Source: Clostridia bacterium | GTDB taxonomy: Bacteria; Bacillota; Clostridia; Christensenellales; Aristaeellaceae | Assembly (NCBI GenBank): GCA_017519405.1 | Contig: JAFWSH010000005.1 | Span: forward strand, 124,001-188,000 | Reading direction: 5' to 3' | DNA: 64,000 nucleotides | Program-made: the position numbers and the translations under genes | In this document: positions 1 to 8,552 of the stretch, piece by piece | How positions within the stretch are numbered: position 1 is the stretch's first letter | How the letters are laid out: each line of letters begins with the position of its first letter | The notes under the pieces: generated by a model | What the model was told of the DNA's origin: nothing | Database searches by the model: none | The model's input: the letters and a program-made list of their open reading frames with translations, nothing else

Positions 1-1162
1 CGTCCGCCTCACCGCCGCCGCCGCCCCAGGCCCTGCCCCAGCCGCCAAAGCCGGAGCCGTCGCTGCCGCCCCCGGCATTCAGGCCGTCGTCGGAAGCCAC
101 GATCCGGATATCGCCGCCGTTCACGGTGACGCTTGTGCCCTCCAGGCCCTCATAGCTCTGGACCACGTCGATGGTGCCGCCGTTCACGGTGAGGTTCTCA
201 TCCGCGTGCATGGCGTCGTCGCCGGTGCTGATGGTGAAGGTGCCTCCCAGGACGGTGACGTTCACGGCGTGGAGGCCGTCGTCCGCGCAGTCCAGGTTCC
301 AGGTGCCGTCCAGCACGGTGAGGTCCGTGGCGGCCTTCACCGCCTTCTGGGAGGTGCCGTCGTCGGAGGTCTGGGAAGCGCTGTTCCAGTCGTCCATCCG
401 GCCCCGGCCCTGGCTGTTGGCGGAGGTTTTCACGGTACCGGCGCCGCCGCCGGTGACGATGACGGCGCTGCCCCCCGCCAGCACGATCCAGCCCTTGTCG
501 TCCCGGTCGGTGCGGGTGGTGGTGATGCCGTCCCCGCCGGCGGTGACGGTCATGGTGCCACCCAGCACCAGCACGGAGTTGCGGCCCCGGATGCCGTCCT
601 TCACGGCGCTCACCGTGAGGCTGCCCCCCGCGATGATGAGGTCCGCCTTGCTCTGGATGCCGTGCTTCTGGGTGCCGTTGGCCGTGAGGCTGCCCCGGCC
701 GTTGATGGACAGGTCGTCCTCGGCGTAGAGGGCCGCGGCGATGGTGTCATCCCCGTCGGTGACGGGGGTGCCGTCGGTAAGGGTGTTCTCCGTGCCCTCC
801 GCCAAGGTGATCACCAGCTTGTCGGCCTGCTTTTCATAGATGGCCGGGCCGGCGGCGCTGGTGATGGTGACCCCGTTCAGGATCAGGCGCACCTTGGCGT
901 CCTCCGGGGCATCCACCGTCACCTGGCCCTGCATGGTGCCGGAGAGGACATAGTCCCCCGCGGCGGTGATGCTGACGCTGCAGCCGGTGACGCTGTTCAG
1001 GTCGATGGTCCGGGCCTTGTCGGCGCTCCAGCTGTCGTCCACGTCCCGGTTTTTGTAGAGGGACTCCACGTCCACCGTCTCCGCCGCCAAGGCCGGCAGG
1101 GTCAGGGTGCCCAGCGCCAGCACCAGGGCCAGCAGGACGGAAAGCATCTGCTTAAGCTTCAT
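1..1162 (-). CDS. Cthe_2159-like (DUF4353) exported beta-helix protein, partial
   Basis: About 387 codons are visible; the C-terminus lies beyond the left edge of the window. The start is the ATG at 1162, preceded by AAAGGAGGT at good spacing, and opens a signal peptide (MKLKQMLSVLLALVLALG, then PALAAE). The body has repeating short turns such as VTVDAPED, LTVNGGTIDV and VTVNGGDIRI, typical of a right-handed parallel beta-helix. The family (DUF4353, Cthe_2159 of Clostridium thermocellum) contains polysaccharide-binding cell-surface proteins. The visible C-terminal end becomes Gly-rich (GGGSDGSG, WGGGGG), probably a linker. The gene overlaps the small membrane gene upstream by 11 bp, so it is the last visible gene of a three-gene envelope operon. 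The family call is by pattern recognition; the ligand is not known. Confidence 0.8.
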   Translation of the reverse strand, partial: MKLKQMLSVLLALVLALGTLTLPALAAETVDVESLYKNRDVDDSWSADKARTIDLNSVTGCSVSITAAGDYVLSGTMQGQVTVDAPEDAKVRLILNGVTITSAAGPAIYEKQADKLVITLAEGTENTLTDGTPVTDGDDTIAAALYAEDDLSINGRGSLTANGTQKHGIQSKADLIIAGGSLTVSAVKDGIRGRNSVLVLGGTMTVTAGGDGITTTRTDRDDKGWIVLAGGSAVIVTGGGAGTVKTSANSQGRGRMDDWNSASQTSDDGTSQKAVKAATDLTVLDGTWNLDCADDGLHAVNVTVLGGTFTISTGDDAMHADENLTVNGGTIDVVQSYEGLEGTSVTVNGGDIRIVASDDGLNAGGGSDGSGFGGWGRAWGGGGGEAD

Positions 1163-1358
1163 GGGATTGACCTCCTTTGATCCAGTGCATCACGCTCTGG
1201 GCCCCGCCGCACACGCACAGGGCGGCCAGCAGCCAGCGGGAGATGCCGTTATCCACAAAATTCATCATGGGGTTGAACTGGTCCAGCACCAGGAAGACGA
1301 CGAACATCAGGGAGAGGATCATCGTCAGGTGACCGGCCAGGGACTGCAGTTTACTCAT
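1152..1358 (-). CDS. small membrane protein, 68 aa
   Basis: Unknown function. Two hydrophobic stretches are visible, roughly residues 10-27 (LTMILSLMFVVFLVLDQF) and 40-55 (WLLAALCVCGGAQSV), suggesting a two-pass membrane protein. The ATG has a GGAGGTGAACACCC ribosome site. Its first codons overlap the stop of the phosphodiester glycosidase gene by 8 bp, and its end overlaps the start of the DUF4353 gene by 11 bp. The tight overlaps on both sides make it a real, translationally coupled gene and suggest it assists one of its exported neighbours. No family is recognised. Confidence 0.7.
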   Translation of the reverse strand: MSKLQSLAGHLTMILSLMFVVFLVLDQFNPMMNFVDNGISRWLLAALCVCGGAQSVMHWIKGGQSHEA

Positions 1359-2466
1359 GGGTGTTCACCTCCGTGATCAGCAGGGCGTCGCTGCTCTCCC
1401 GGCCGCCGCCGGAGGGGTCGTTGATGACCCCGTCCTGCCACACCATGACGGAGGAGTTGCCCCCGTCCAGGTTGTAGGCCGCCGTGCAGCCCAGGTCGTG
1501 GAAGAGCTGGCTCAGATCCGGCAGGCTGATGCCCGCGGAAGCGCCCCGGCCGTCCACCACCACCATGCAGTAGTGGCCCGGCTCGTAGTAGCCGATGGCG
1601 GTGCGGGGGTTGTTGGCGATGAGGCGGCCGGTGCTGTCAAAGGCGGTCAGCACGCTGCCGTCGGTGTCCAGCAGGGCGGGGCCGAAGGTCCAGGCCTGCC
1701 AGGCGCCCTCCGCCACCGCCTCCTCCACCGAGAAGGCGGATCCGGGCATCACCCGCATCGTCCCATTATAGTATAGCACACAAACGTCACAATTGGTAGG
1801 ATTGGCCCGATAAATCACGCCGTTGCGGATCACCACGCCCTCGCCGGTGTTGCCGTAGTAGTCGCCGTTGACCGCCAGCAGCGCATTGTTCAGGGCCGCC
1901 ATGTCCGCCACGCTGTCCCGGAAGCCGGTGCCGTAGGTGTCCTTCGCCAGGGCGGACCGGAAGCAGGTGATGTCCCGCACATAGATATCCGCCAGGTAGT
2001 AGGTGGTCCGGCCCAGGGTGTTCTCCGAGACGGTGATGGCGATGTCCGGGCTGGTGTAGCTGTTCTCCGTCACCACCACGGTGTCGGTGAAGCGGTCGGG
2101 GAATTTCTCGCTCAGGGGAGTAGTGTCCGCCGCCGGGGCCGTGTCCTCCGTGTCTTCGGTGTCCTCTGTCAGGGCGCTGCCGCCCTTCTCGCCGGAGCCG
2201 GTCCTGCCGCCGCTCTGCCGGCCGCCCCGGGACGCCAGCACGGAGGCGTCGCTCACCCCCGTCGAGGCCAGCAGCAGGGCATCCTCCGGCACCGTGCTGC
2301 CGCTGTCCGGGTCCGCCGCTTCCGTCTGGTAGGGGTTGCTGATGACAATCCCCAGGCCCTGGGACTGCCGGGGCAGCACATGGTGGAAGAGGGCAAAGAT
2401 CACCAGCGCCAGCCCGGCGCAGACTATGTCAATCAGCAGATTCCGCAGAACGCTTTTCTTTCTCAT
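1351..2466 (-). CDS. phosphodiester glycosidase (NAGPA-domain) family protein
   Basis: Protein of 371 aa taken from the ATG at 2466, which follows GAGGAGGTAACCGG; the frame is open 18 codons further upstream but without a ribosome site. There is an N-terminal transmembrane or signal anchor near residues 12-30, then a Ser/Gly/Glu/Asp-rich linker with the repeat EDTEDTEDTA, then a C-terminal catalytic-like domain from about residue 150. The domain carries NGDYYG, NNPRTAIGYYEPG and NLDGGNSSVM, the hallmark blocks of the phosphodiester glycosidase / NAGPA family, which remove sugar phosphodiester caps. In bacteria these proteins are exported and linked to cell-wall glycopolymers, but substrates are mostly unassigned. 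First gene of the envelope operon. Confidence 0.82.
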   Translation of the reverse strand: MRKKSVLRNLLIDIVCAGLALVIFALFHHVLPRQSQGLGIVISNPYQTEAADPDSGSTVPEDALLLASTGVSDASVLASRGGRQSGGRTGSGEKGGSALTEDTEDTEDTAPAADTTPLSEKFPDRFTDTVVVTENSYTSPDIAITVSENTLGRTTYYLADIYVRDITCFRSALAKDTYGTGFRDSVADMAALNNALLAVNGDYYGNTGEGVVIRNGVIYRANPTNCDVCVLYYNGTMRVMPGSAFSVEEAVAEGAWQAWTFGPALLDTDGSVLTAFDSTGRLIANNPRTAIGYYEPGHYCMVVVDGRGASAGISLPDLSQLFHDLGCTAAYNLDGGNSSVMVWQDGVINDPSGGGRESSDALLITEVNTHE

Positions 2467-2627
2467 CCGGTTACCTCCTCTGCCGGCGGCGTCTCTTTTC
2501 TCCACCGGCACCCACAGCATAGCGCCGCTCTTTGAATTTCAGGCAGGGCAAACCGGGCACGGGAGGTGAATCCTTTGTGAAAAAGCGGTGAACAAGCAGA
2601 CGGAAGCTGCCCCCGCAGATTGCCCGA

Positions 2628-2655
2628 TGACAAATCCGCCGTTTCATGCTATACT
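2628..2655 (+). promoter_or_regulatory. possible promoter for mutS2
   Basis: TGACAA at 2628-2633 and TATACT at 2650-2655 are separated by 16 bp and lie about 100 bp before mutS2. The -35 box is not a strong match, so this is tentative. Confidence 0.35.
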
Positions 2656-2680
2656 GGGCGTGACGCTGTGACAGCCGGGA

Positions 2681-2737
2681 GACAATCCACAGAAAGACAA
2701 TCCACAGTAATACGATACACCGATAGACAAAACACAG
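2681..2737 (+). repeat. three imperfect 12-bp direct repeats in the mutS2 leader
   Basis: GACAATCCACAG occurs at 2681-2692 and 2696-2707, and the variant GACAAAACACAG at 2726-2737. They lie between the likely promoter and the mutS2 start. Function unknown. Confidence 0.6.
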
Positions 2738-2753
2738 AAAAAAGGATGGTTCC

Positions 2754-5123
2754 ATGATTCAGACGCCGATGCAGCAGCGCACCCTGCGGGTGCTGGAGTT
2801 TACCAAGATCCGGGAGGAGCTGGCCGGGCTGGCCCTGACGGAGATGGGGGCGGAAAAGTGCCGGGCCCTGGAGCCCTCCGACAACCTGCCGGAGGTGACC
2901 CTGTGGCAGCAGGAGACGGAGGAGGCCTCGGTGGTGCTGCAGTATGTGGGCGGCACCCCGCTGGTGGCCTTCACCGACGTGCGGCCCGCCCTCTCCCTGG
3001 CGGAGAAGGGCGCTGTGCTCTCCCCCAAGAACCTGCTGGAGGTGGCGGGGATGCTCCGGGCCGGCCGGGCCGCCCGGGACGCCCTGGTCACCGCCCGGGA
3101 GAACACCCCCCGGCTGCGGGCCTGGGCCGAGGGCCTCAGCGACCTGCGGAACATTGAGCGGGACATCACCGACGCCATCCTCTCCGAGGACGAGATCAGC
3201 GACCACGCCTCCAAGGAGCTCCTGGACATCCGCCGGCACCTGCGGGGGGCCAACGAGCGCATCAAGGAGAAGCTGAACCAGATGCTGCGCTCCTCCGTCT
3301 ACCAGGACGCCCGCCAGGACAGCATCATCACCATCCGCAACGGCCGCTACGTGATCCCCGTCAAGGCGGACCACCGCTCCATGGTGCCCGGCCTGGTCCA
3401 CGACCAGAGCGCCTCCGGGGCCACCCTGTTCGTGGAGCCCATGGCCGCGGTGGAGATGGGCAACGAGCTGAAGCAGTGGGAGCTGAAGGAGAAGCAGGAG
3501 ATTGCCCGCATCCTGGCGGCCCTGTCCGGGGAGCTGGCCCCCTATGCCGACAGGCTCCGGGAGGACGTGGAGCGCCTGGCGGAGCTGGACTTCATCTTCG
3601 CCAAGGGCCTCCTCAGCCGGCGGATGCGGGGCGTGCAGCCCAAGCTGAACAGCCAGGGACGCATCCGCATCGTCCGGGGCCGGCACCCCCTGATCCCCGA
3701 CGAGCAGGTGGTGCCCGGGAGCCTCTGGCTGGGGGAGGACTTCACCCAGCTGGTGATCACCGGCCCCAACACCGGCGGCAAGACCGTCACCCTCAAAACC
3801 ACGGGCCTGCTGTCCCTGATGGCGGCGGCGGGCCTGCAGGTGCCGGCGGACCTGGGCACGGAGCTGGCGGTGTTTGAGCAGGTTTTCGCGGACATCGGCG
3901 ACGAGCAGTCCATCGAGCAGAGCCTGTCCACCTTCTCCGGCCACATGACCAACATCGTCACCATCATGCAGGACGTGACGCCCCGGGACCTGGTGCTCTT
4001 CGACGAGCTGGGGGCGGGCACGGACCCCACGGAGGGCGCCGCCCTGGCCCAGGCCATCCTCTCCCGCCTGCTGAAGATCGGCGTGCGCACCATGGCCACC
4101 ACCCACTACTCCGAGCTGAAGGCCTACGCCCTCTCCACCCCCGGGGTGGAGAACGCCTCGGTGGAGTTTGACGTGGAGACCCTGCGCCCCACCTACCGCC
4201 TCTCCATCGGCGTGCCCGGCAAGTCCAACGCCTTCGAGATCAGCCGCAAGCTGGGCCTCCCCGAAGCCCTCATCGACGACGCCCGCACCCTGCTCTCCGG
4301 GGAGAACATCCGCTTCGAGGACGTGATCGCCAACGCGGAGTACCACCGGCAGGTGGCGGAGAAGGAGCGGCAGCTGGCGGAGGAGGCCAGCCGGGAGACC
4401 GTGCGGCTGCGGGACGAGGCGGAGCGCCTGCGCCAGGAGATGGAGGCCCGCCGGGAGAACACCCTGCGCAAGGCCAAGGAGGAGGCCCGCCGCGTGCTGG
4501 AGGACGCCCGCAGGCAGGCGGACGGCCTCATCTCGGATCTCAAGCGCATGAAGCGGGAGCAGAACGCCCCCGACGCCGGGATCCAGGAGGCCCGCAGGCG
4601 CCTGGACGCCTCCATCGGCGACCTGGCGGAAGGCCTGCGCCAGGAGGTGGACAACGGCCAGGCCCCCAGCACCGTGAAGCCCGGCGACCAGGTGGACATC
4701 CTCACCCTGGGCTCCGTGGGCACCGTCCTCACGCCCCCCAATGACAAGGGGGAGGCCCAGGTCCAGGCGGGCATCATGAAGCTGTGGGTCAGCCTGAGCC
4801 AGCTTCGCCTGCGCCAGCCCACCAAAAAGGAGAAGCCCCGCACCGCCATCTACAACGCCGGCGGCGCCCTGACCCAGTCCGTCCACATGGAGTGCGACGT
4901 CCGGGGCATGGAGCTGCCCGAGGCTCTCAGCGCCGTGGACAAGTACCTGGACCAGGCCCAGATGGCCGGGCTGGGGGAAGTCACCATCATCCACGGCAAG
5001 GGCACCGGCACCCTGCGCGCCGGCGTGCAGCAGGAGCTGCGGCGCCACCGGGCGGTGAAGTCCTTCCGCCGGGGGGTCTACGGCGAGGGCGAGGACGGCG
5101 TCACCGTGGTGACGCTGAAGTAA
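2754..5123 (+). CDS. mutS2: endonuclease MutS2
   Basis: Protein of 789 aa, the usual length for MutS2. The N-terminal MutS core and clamp lead into an ATPase with Walker A GPNTGGKTV near residue 337, signature STFSGHM near residue 395 and Walker B LVLFDELGAGTDP near residue 415. A charged coiled-coil stretch (about 515-610) follows, then a C-terminal Smr nuclease domain (about 710-789) with DVRG and HGKGTGTLR motifs. It lacks the mismatch-recognition domain of MutS1. Known roles of the family are suppression of homologous recombination and, in Firmicutes, rescue of collided ribosomes. The start follows AAAAAGGA. It appears to be monocistronic, with a separate promoter before the next gene. 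Confidence 0.97.
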   Translation: MIQTPMQQRTLRVLEFTKIREELAGLALTEMGAEKCRALEPSDNLPEVTLWQQETEEASVVLQYVGGTPLVAFTDVRPALSLAEKGAVLSPKNLLEVAGMLRAGRAARDALVTARENTPRLRAWAEGLSDLRNIERDITDAILSEDEISDHASKELLDIRRHLRGANERIKEKLNQMLRSSVYQDARQDSIITIRNGRYVIPVKADHRSMVPGLVHDQSASGATLFVEPMAAVEMGNELKQWELKEKQEIARILAALSGELAPYADRLREDVERLAELDFIFAKGLLSRRMRGVQPKLNSQGRIRIVRGRHPLIPDEQVVPGSLWLGEDFTQLVITGPNTGGKTVTLKTTGLLSLMAAAGLQVPADLGTELAVFEQVFADIGDEQSIEQSLSTFSGHMTNIVTIMQDVTPRDLVLFDELGAGTDPTEGAALAQAILSRLLKIGVRTMATTHYSELKAYALSTPGVENASVEFDVETLRPTYRLSIGVPGKSNAFEISRKLGLPEALIDDARTLLSGENIRFEDVIANAEYHRQVAEKERQLAEEASRETVRLRDEAERLRQEMEARRENTLRKAKEEARRVLEDARRQADGLISDLKRMKREQNAPDAGIQEARRRLDASIGDLAEGLRQEVDNGQAPSTVKPGDQVDILTLGSVGTVLTPPNDKGEAQVQAGIMKLWVSLSQLRLRQPTKKEKPRTAIYNAGGALTQSVHMECDVRGMELPEALSAVDKYLDQAQMAGLGEVTIIHGKGTGTLRAGVQQELRRHRAVKSFRRGVYGEGEDGVTVVTLK

Positions 5124-5135
5124 AGGCGCCGGGGA

Positions 5136-5164
5136 TTGACAGAAAATAGCGGATGCGGTAGAAT
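5136..5164 (+). promoter_or_regulatory. promoter for the DegV gene
   Basis: Consensus TTGACA at 5136-5141 and TAGAAT at 5159-5164 with a 17-bp spacer, starting 13 bp after the mutS2 stop and 50 bp before the DegV start. Confidence 0.7.
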
Positions 5165-5213
5165 GCGCCGTAACTGTTTTTTGCTGTTCCGCCACGTGAG
5201 GAGGTTTCCCTGT

Positions 5214-6107
5214 ATGGCATCCTACCTGATTTACACAGACGCCGCGGTGGATCTGCCCGATGAGGCGTACCGGCGTTTCGGCATCCGCGTGATCCCCATG
5301 GACTATATGGTCAACGGCGAGTCCTTCACCTACTATGCCGACCAGCCGGACCGGGAGGAGGTCTGCCGGGCGCTGTATGCGGCCCAGCGGCAGGGCGCCG
5401 AGGTGCGCACCTCCCAGATCAGTCCCTTCCGCTTCCGGGAAGCCTGGAAGGAGGAGCTGAAGGCCGGGCACGACATCCTCTTCATCGGCTTCTCCTCCGG
5501 CCTGTCCACCACCTGCGCCAACGCCCACACCACGGCAATGGAGCTTTCGGAGAAGTATCCGGAGCGGAAGATCCGGGTGGTGGACTCCCTGGCAGCCACC
5601 TCCGGCCAGGGCGTGTACGTCTGGACCGCCGCCCTGAACCGGGACGAGAAGGGCATGTCCCTGGAGGAGAACGCAGCCTGGCTGGAGACCCACGCCAGGA
5701 ACCTGTGCCACTTCTTCACCGTGGGCGATCTGGACTACCTCCACCGGGGCGGCCGGGTGTCCGCGGCGGTGGCCCTTATCGGCGGCATCCTGGAGATCAA
5801 GCCCCTGATGATCATCGACAACGAGGGCAAACTGCAGGTGGTGGGCAAGGCCACCGGCAAGCACATGGCCCTGCGGAGCATCGTGAAGCACTTCCGCGCC
5901 CAGATGGGCCTGGAGGGCGCGCCGAACCTGGTGTATGTGACCCACTCCGCCAACGACGAGGACCTGCCCTTCCTCAAGGAAAAGCTGGAGGCGGCCATGG
6001 GCCCCGACACCCACATCGAGTACATGCTGCAGAGCCCCATCATCGGCGCCCACACCGGCCCCTGGTTCTTCTCCGTGTGCGGCTGGGGAAAGACACGGAT
6101 TCCATGA
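5214..6107 (+). CDS. DegV family fatty-acid-binding protein
   Basis: Protein of 297 aa. The start is the ATG at 5214 (MASYLIYTDAAVDL) preceded by GTGAGGAGGT; an earlier in-frame ATG lies inside the promoter region and lacks a ribosome site. DegV hallmarks are visible: YTDAAVDLP at the N-terminus, IGFSSGLSTT near residue 88, VVDSLAATSGQG near residue 122, and a C-terminal domain with GGILEIKPL. DegV/FakB proteins bind one acyl chain and present it to the FakA kinase for fatty acid phosphorylation. No fakA-like gene is adjacent, so whether it is a true FakB cannot be told from context. Confidence 0.93.
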   Translation: MASYLIYTDAAVDLPDEAYRRFGIRVIPMDYMVNGESFTYYADQPDREEVCRALYAAQRQGAEVRTSQISPFRFREAWKEELKAGHDILFIGFSSGLSTTCANAHTTAMELSEKYPERKIRVVDSLAATSGQGVYVWTAALNRDEKGMSLEENAAWLETHARNLCHFFTVGDLDYLHRGGRVSAAVALIGGILEIKPLMIIDNEGKLQVVGKATGKHMALRSIVKHFRAQMGLEGAPNLVYVTHSANDEDLPFLKEKLEAAMGPDTHIEYMLQSPIIGAHTGPWFFSVCGWGKTRIP

Positions 6108-6130
6108 GAGAATCCGTGAGAGAACGGAAA

Positions 6131-6165
6131 AGCACCGTGTCACAGAACAGGCACGGCGCTTTTTG
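6131..6165 (+). terminator. rho-independent terminator after the DegV gene
   Basis: Stem AGCACCGTG (6131-6139) pairs with CACGGCGCT (6152-6160) with one mismatch, followed by TTTT. It lies between the converging DegV and minus-strand genes. Confidence 0.7.
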
Positions 6166-6169
6166 CGTT

Positions 6170-6709
6170 TCAGTTGTTCAGGTTCTCCAGGAGGGTGAGG
6201 CTCTTGATCTTCCACTGGCCGTTCTCCCGGGTGAGGACGGCCCGGTATCGGGCGCTCTGCCAGGCGGGGGGATAGACGGCGTTCTCCCCGCCCCGGGCCA
6301 CCAGCTCCTCCGCCCGGGAGCCCTTGGCCCGCCCGTCGATGCGGGGGATCCGCTCGGTGATCTCCACCCGGACGCTGGTGTCCCAGGGCCAGATCCAGGT
6401 GAAGCCCATGTCCAGCCGGTGGTCGATGCCCCGGACGTTGTAGTCCCGGTAGGGGGTGGTGCCCTGGGGCACCGTGGTGAGCACCGCGTCCTGCTCGATG
6501 AAGCCCGTCTGGAAATACTTGTTCAGCTCGGACATGTCCTCCATGCCCATCACCACCTGGGCCCGGCGGGCCATGCCGTCCTTGAGGACGATCTGGATGT
6601 TCGCCAGGTTCATGGCGTAGTAGAAGGTGACCACCATGAGGCCCAGCACCACGGAGACCACCAGCAGGCGGCTCACCAGCCACCAGACGAAGCGGCGAAG
6701 GTATTTCAC
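6170..6709 (-). CDS. membrane-anchored protein of unknown function, 179 aa
   Basis: One N-terminal transmembrane segment (about residues 11-33, WLVSRLLVVSVVLGLMVVTF) after a positively charged start, then a soluble extracellular domain of about 145 residues. The domain ends in RYRAVLTRENGQWKIKSL, resembling the last strands of SnoaL/NTF2-like or lumazine-binding-like folds seen in many exported Firmicutes proteins; this fold guess is weak. It is the last gene of the NYN operon, 85 bp after its upstream neighbour. No family recognised. Confidence 0.7.
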   Translation of the reverse strand: MKYLRRFVWWLVSRLLVVSVVLGLMVVTFYYAMNLANIQIVLKDGMARRAQVVMGMEDMSELNKYFQTGFIEQDAVLTTVPQGTTPYRDYNVRGIDHRLDMGFTWIWPWDTSVRVEITERIPRIDGRAKGSRAEELVARGGENAVYPPAWQSARYRAVLTRENGQWKIKSLTLLENLNN

Positions 6710-6794
6710 GGCGGCGGGCCTCCTTTCATGGTGGAATGGGTCGCATGGGGCTTCCGGTGATCAGACGAAGCGGGGGGCGGGATTCTTCCCCGGC

Positions 6795-7364
6795 TTACAG
6801 GCCCGTGGTGTCCGGCTGAGACCCCTCCGGTCCCGGGAGTTCGGGGAAATAGTCCAGGCCGATGTAGAGGATCTCGATGGTGTAGTCGTCCACCGTGAGC
6901 AAGATCCCCGTGCGGTCCGCCTGCCAGCAGGTGATCCGGGCCGGGGTGCCGGAGGAGAAGCCCCGCATCAGGCCGACAAACTCCGCCTCCTTCTCCGGGG
7001 CGGCGGGGCCGTAGAGGCTGGTGAGGGCGTCCACCAGGTAGTCGTAATCCCCGGCCGCGTCCTCAAAGTCGATGGAGTAGCCCGCCAGAAACAGCCCCTG
7101 CTCGCCCAGGACGTAGGCCAGGTACGCATGGTCGAAGCGGGAGACGGAGATGCCCTCCGTGTAGAGCAGGCCCGTCAGGCCCAGGGCCTCGTCCATGGAG
7201 GCGGTCTCGGCGTAGTTCTCCCCCTCCAGGGCGACGATGTCCTCTTTCGACGCGCCCCAGTCCAGGCCCCGGATGCCCTTCCAGGTGGGGGCTTCCTCCG
7301 CCCCGGCGGCCGTCAGGGATAGGGCCAGGCAAAGGGCCAGGCAAAGGCACAGCAGCTGTCTCAT
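6795..7364 (-). CDS. exported protein of unknown function, 189 aa
   Basis: The start is the ATG at 7364 (MRQLLCLCLALCLALSL), preceded by AAGGAGGAATGCGGGC; a longer frame exists but lacks a ribosome site. A clear signal peptide ends around AAGAEE. The mature part begins WKGIRGLDWGASKEDI, a pattern common in exported proteins that open with a short W-x-G-I/L-x-W-G-x(S/T)xx(E/D)V motif. No enzymatic motif is seen. It lies 23 bp after the NYN-domain gene, so it is probably cotranscribed with it. Confidence 0.75.
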   Translation of the reverse strand: MRQLLCLCLALCLALSLTAAGAEEAPTWKGIRGLDWGASKEDIVALEGENYAETASMDEALGLTGLLYTEGISVSRFDHAYLAYVLGEQGLFLAGYSIDFEDAAGDYDYLVDALTSLYGPAAPEKEAEFVGLMRGFSSGTPARITCWQADRTGILLTVDDYTIEILYIGLDYFPELPGPEGSQPDTTGL

Positions 7365-7387
7365 GCCCGCATTCCTCCTTCTCCAGT

Positions 7388-8392
7388 TCACAGGAGCTTG
7401 AGCATCATGGTGTTCTCCTCGTCCATCTCCACCCGGACCATGCCCTCCTTCTCCAGCTGCTTCATCACGTCGGAGAAGCGCTTGAAGCCGATGGCCCGCT
7501 CGGAGAAGTCCGGGTAGGTGGTGAGGATGTCCGCCTTGAGGATGGAGGGATTGATGCGGTCGAAGCCGCCCTCCTTGTAGGCCGCCAGCTGGGCCGCGAA
7601 GGCCTCCCGCCAGTTCTCCCGGGTGAGGTGGGCCTCCTCCTCGTCCCCCGTGTCCGCCTTGGCCGCCAGGGAGACCATCACGTTGAAGTTGCTGTTGGTG
7701 ACCTTCATGTCCCCGAACTTGGCCGCCAGCTTCTGCAGGAGCTTATAGAAGGTGGCGCAGCCATAGGTCTTCTCGTTGAAGTCGGGCCGCAGGCGCATCA
7801 GCACGCCCTTGAGCTCGGAGGCGTACATCTCGTCGGTGTCCGCCTGCTCCTCCAGCACCTCGCACAGCAGCTTGTTCAGGGCGGCCAGATCCATCTCCTC
7901 GGCGGAGGCGGGGGCGCCCTTCTGCTTCTTGTGAGCCTTGGCCTGGGGCGCCGGGCGGCTGCCCATGCTCTCCAGGAACTGGAACTCGTTGCAGGCGTTG
8001 ATGAAGATGTTGCTGGCGGCCTCGGACCGGCTGATGCCCAGCACATACTTGCCCATGGCCTTCAGCCGGCCCACCAGGGGCATGTAGTCGCTGTCGCCGG
8101 ACACGATGCAGAAGGAATCGATCAGCGGGTTGGTATAGGCCACCTCCAGGGCGTCCACCACCAGCTGGATGTCCGCATTGTTCTTCTGGGCATACCCGTA
8201 GCGGATGGAGGGCACCACGGAAAAGGTGTTGGACAGCAGGATCTGCTTCAGGTCGCTGAAGCGGTCGGTGTAGCCGTAGACCCGGCCCAGCAGGATGTCG
8301 CCCCGCATCTTCACCTTCTCGATAATGGACGCCAGGGTGGCCTCCTTGGCGCCGCAGTTCTCCAGATCCACAAACACGGCAAACTTTGCCAT
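7388..8392 (-). CDS. NYN-domain protein with C-terminal OST-HTH/LOTUS domain
   Basis: Protein of 334 aa. Residues 1-140 form a PIN-like NYN nuclease domain: FVDLENCG at the N-terminus, NADIQLVVDAL near residue 72, SGDSDYMPLVGRL near residue 98. These acidic residues form the metal site of the family. Two winged-helix LOTUS-like segments follow, near residues 165-235 and 255-330. The family is linked to RNA binding or cleavage; the bacterial substrates are unknown. The start has AAGGAGAAGTGAAAA before the ATG. It heads a three-gene minus-strand unit with two exported or anchored proteins whose link to RNA work is not obvious. Confidence 0.9.
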   Translation of the reverse strand: MAKFAVFVDLENCGAKEATLASIIEKVKMRGDILLGRVYGYTDRFSDLKQILLSNTFSVVPSIRYGYAQKNNADIQLVVDALEVAYTNPLIDSFCIVSGDSDYMPLVGRLKAMGKYVLGISRSEAASNIFINACNEFQFLESMGSRPAPQAKAHKKQKGAPASAEEMDLAALNKLLCEVLEEQADTDEMYASELKGVLMRLRPDFNEKTYGCATFYKLLQKLAAKFGDMKVTNSNFNVMVSLAAKADTGDEEEAHLTRENWREAFAAQLAAYKEGGFDRINPSILKADILTTYPDFSERAIGFKRFSDVMKQLEKEGMVRVEMDEENTMMLKLL

Positions 8393-8493
8393 TTTTCACT
8401 TCTCCTTGTATTGTCATATCGCGTGGGCGGGGGCGCTGTGCCCGCCGCCTCGTTCCAGTATACCATGATTGCGTGGAAAAATCCACCTGCATA

Positions 8494-8522
8494 TGGACAA
8501 AAAGCCTGCCAGGGGGTAAAAT
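8494..8522 (+). promoter_or_regulatory. promoter for the glycosyltransferase pair
   Basis: TGGACA at 8494-8499 and TAAAAT at 8517-8522 with a 17-bp spacer, 31 bp before the first glycosyltransferase. Confidence 0.6.
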
Positions 8523-8552
8523 GGCCCCATAGAAAGCCCAAGGAGGCCTGCC

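Noticed and set aside
2649-6683. A 1344-codon open frame on the minus strand
   Set aside because: It lies antisense to mutS2 and the DegV gene; high GC removes stops. The residues are Gly/His/Ala/Leu-rich without any family motif, and the plus-strand genes are unmistakable.
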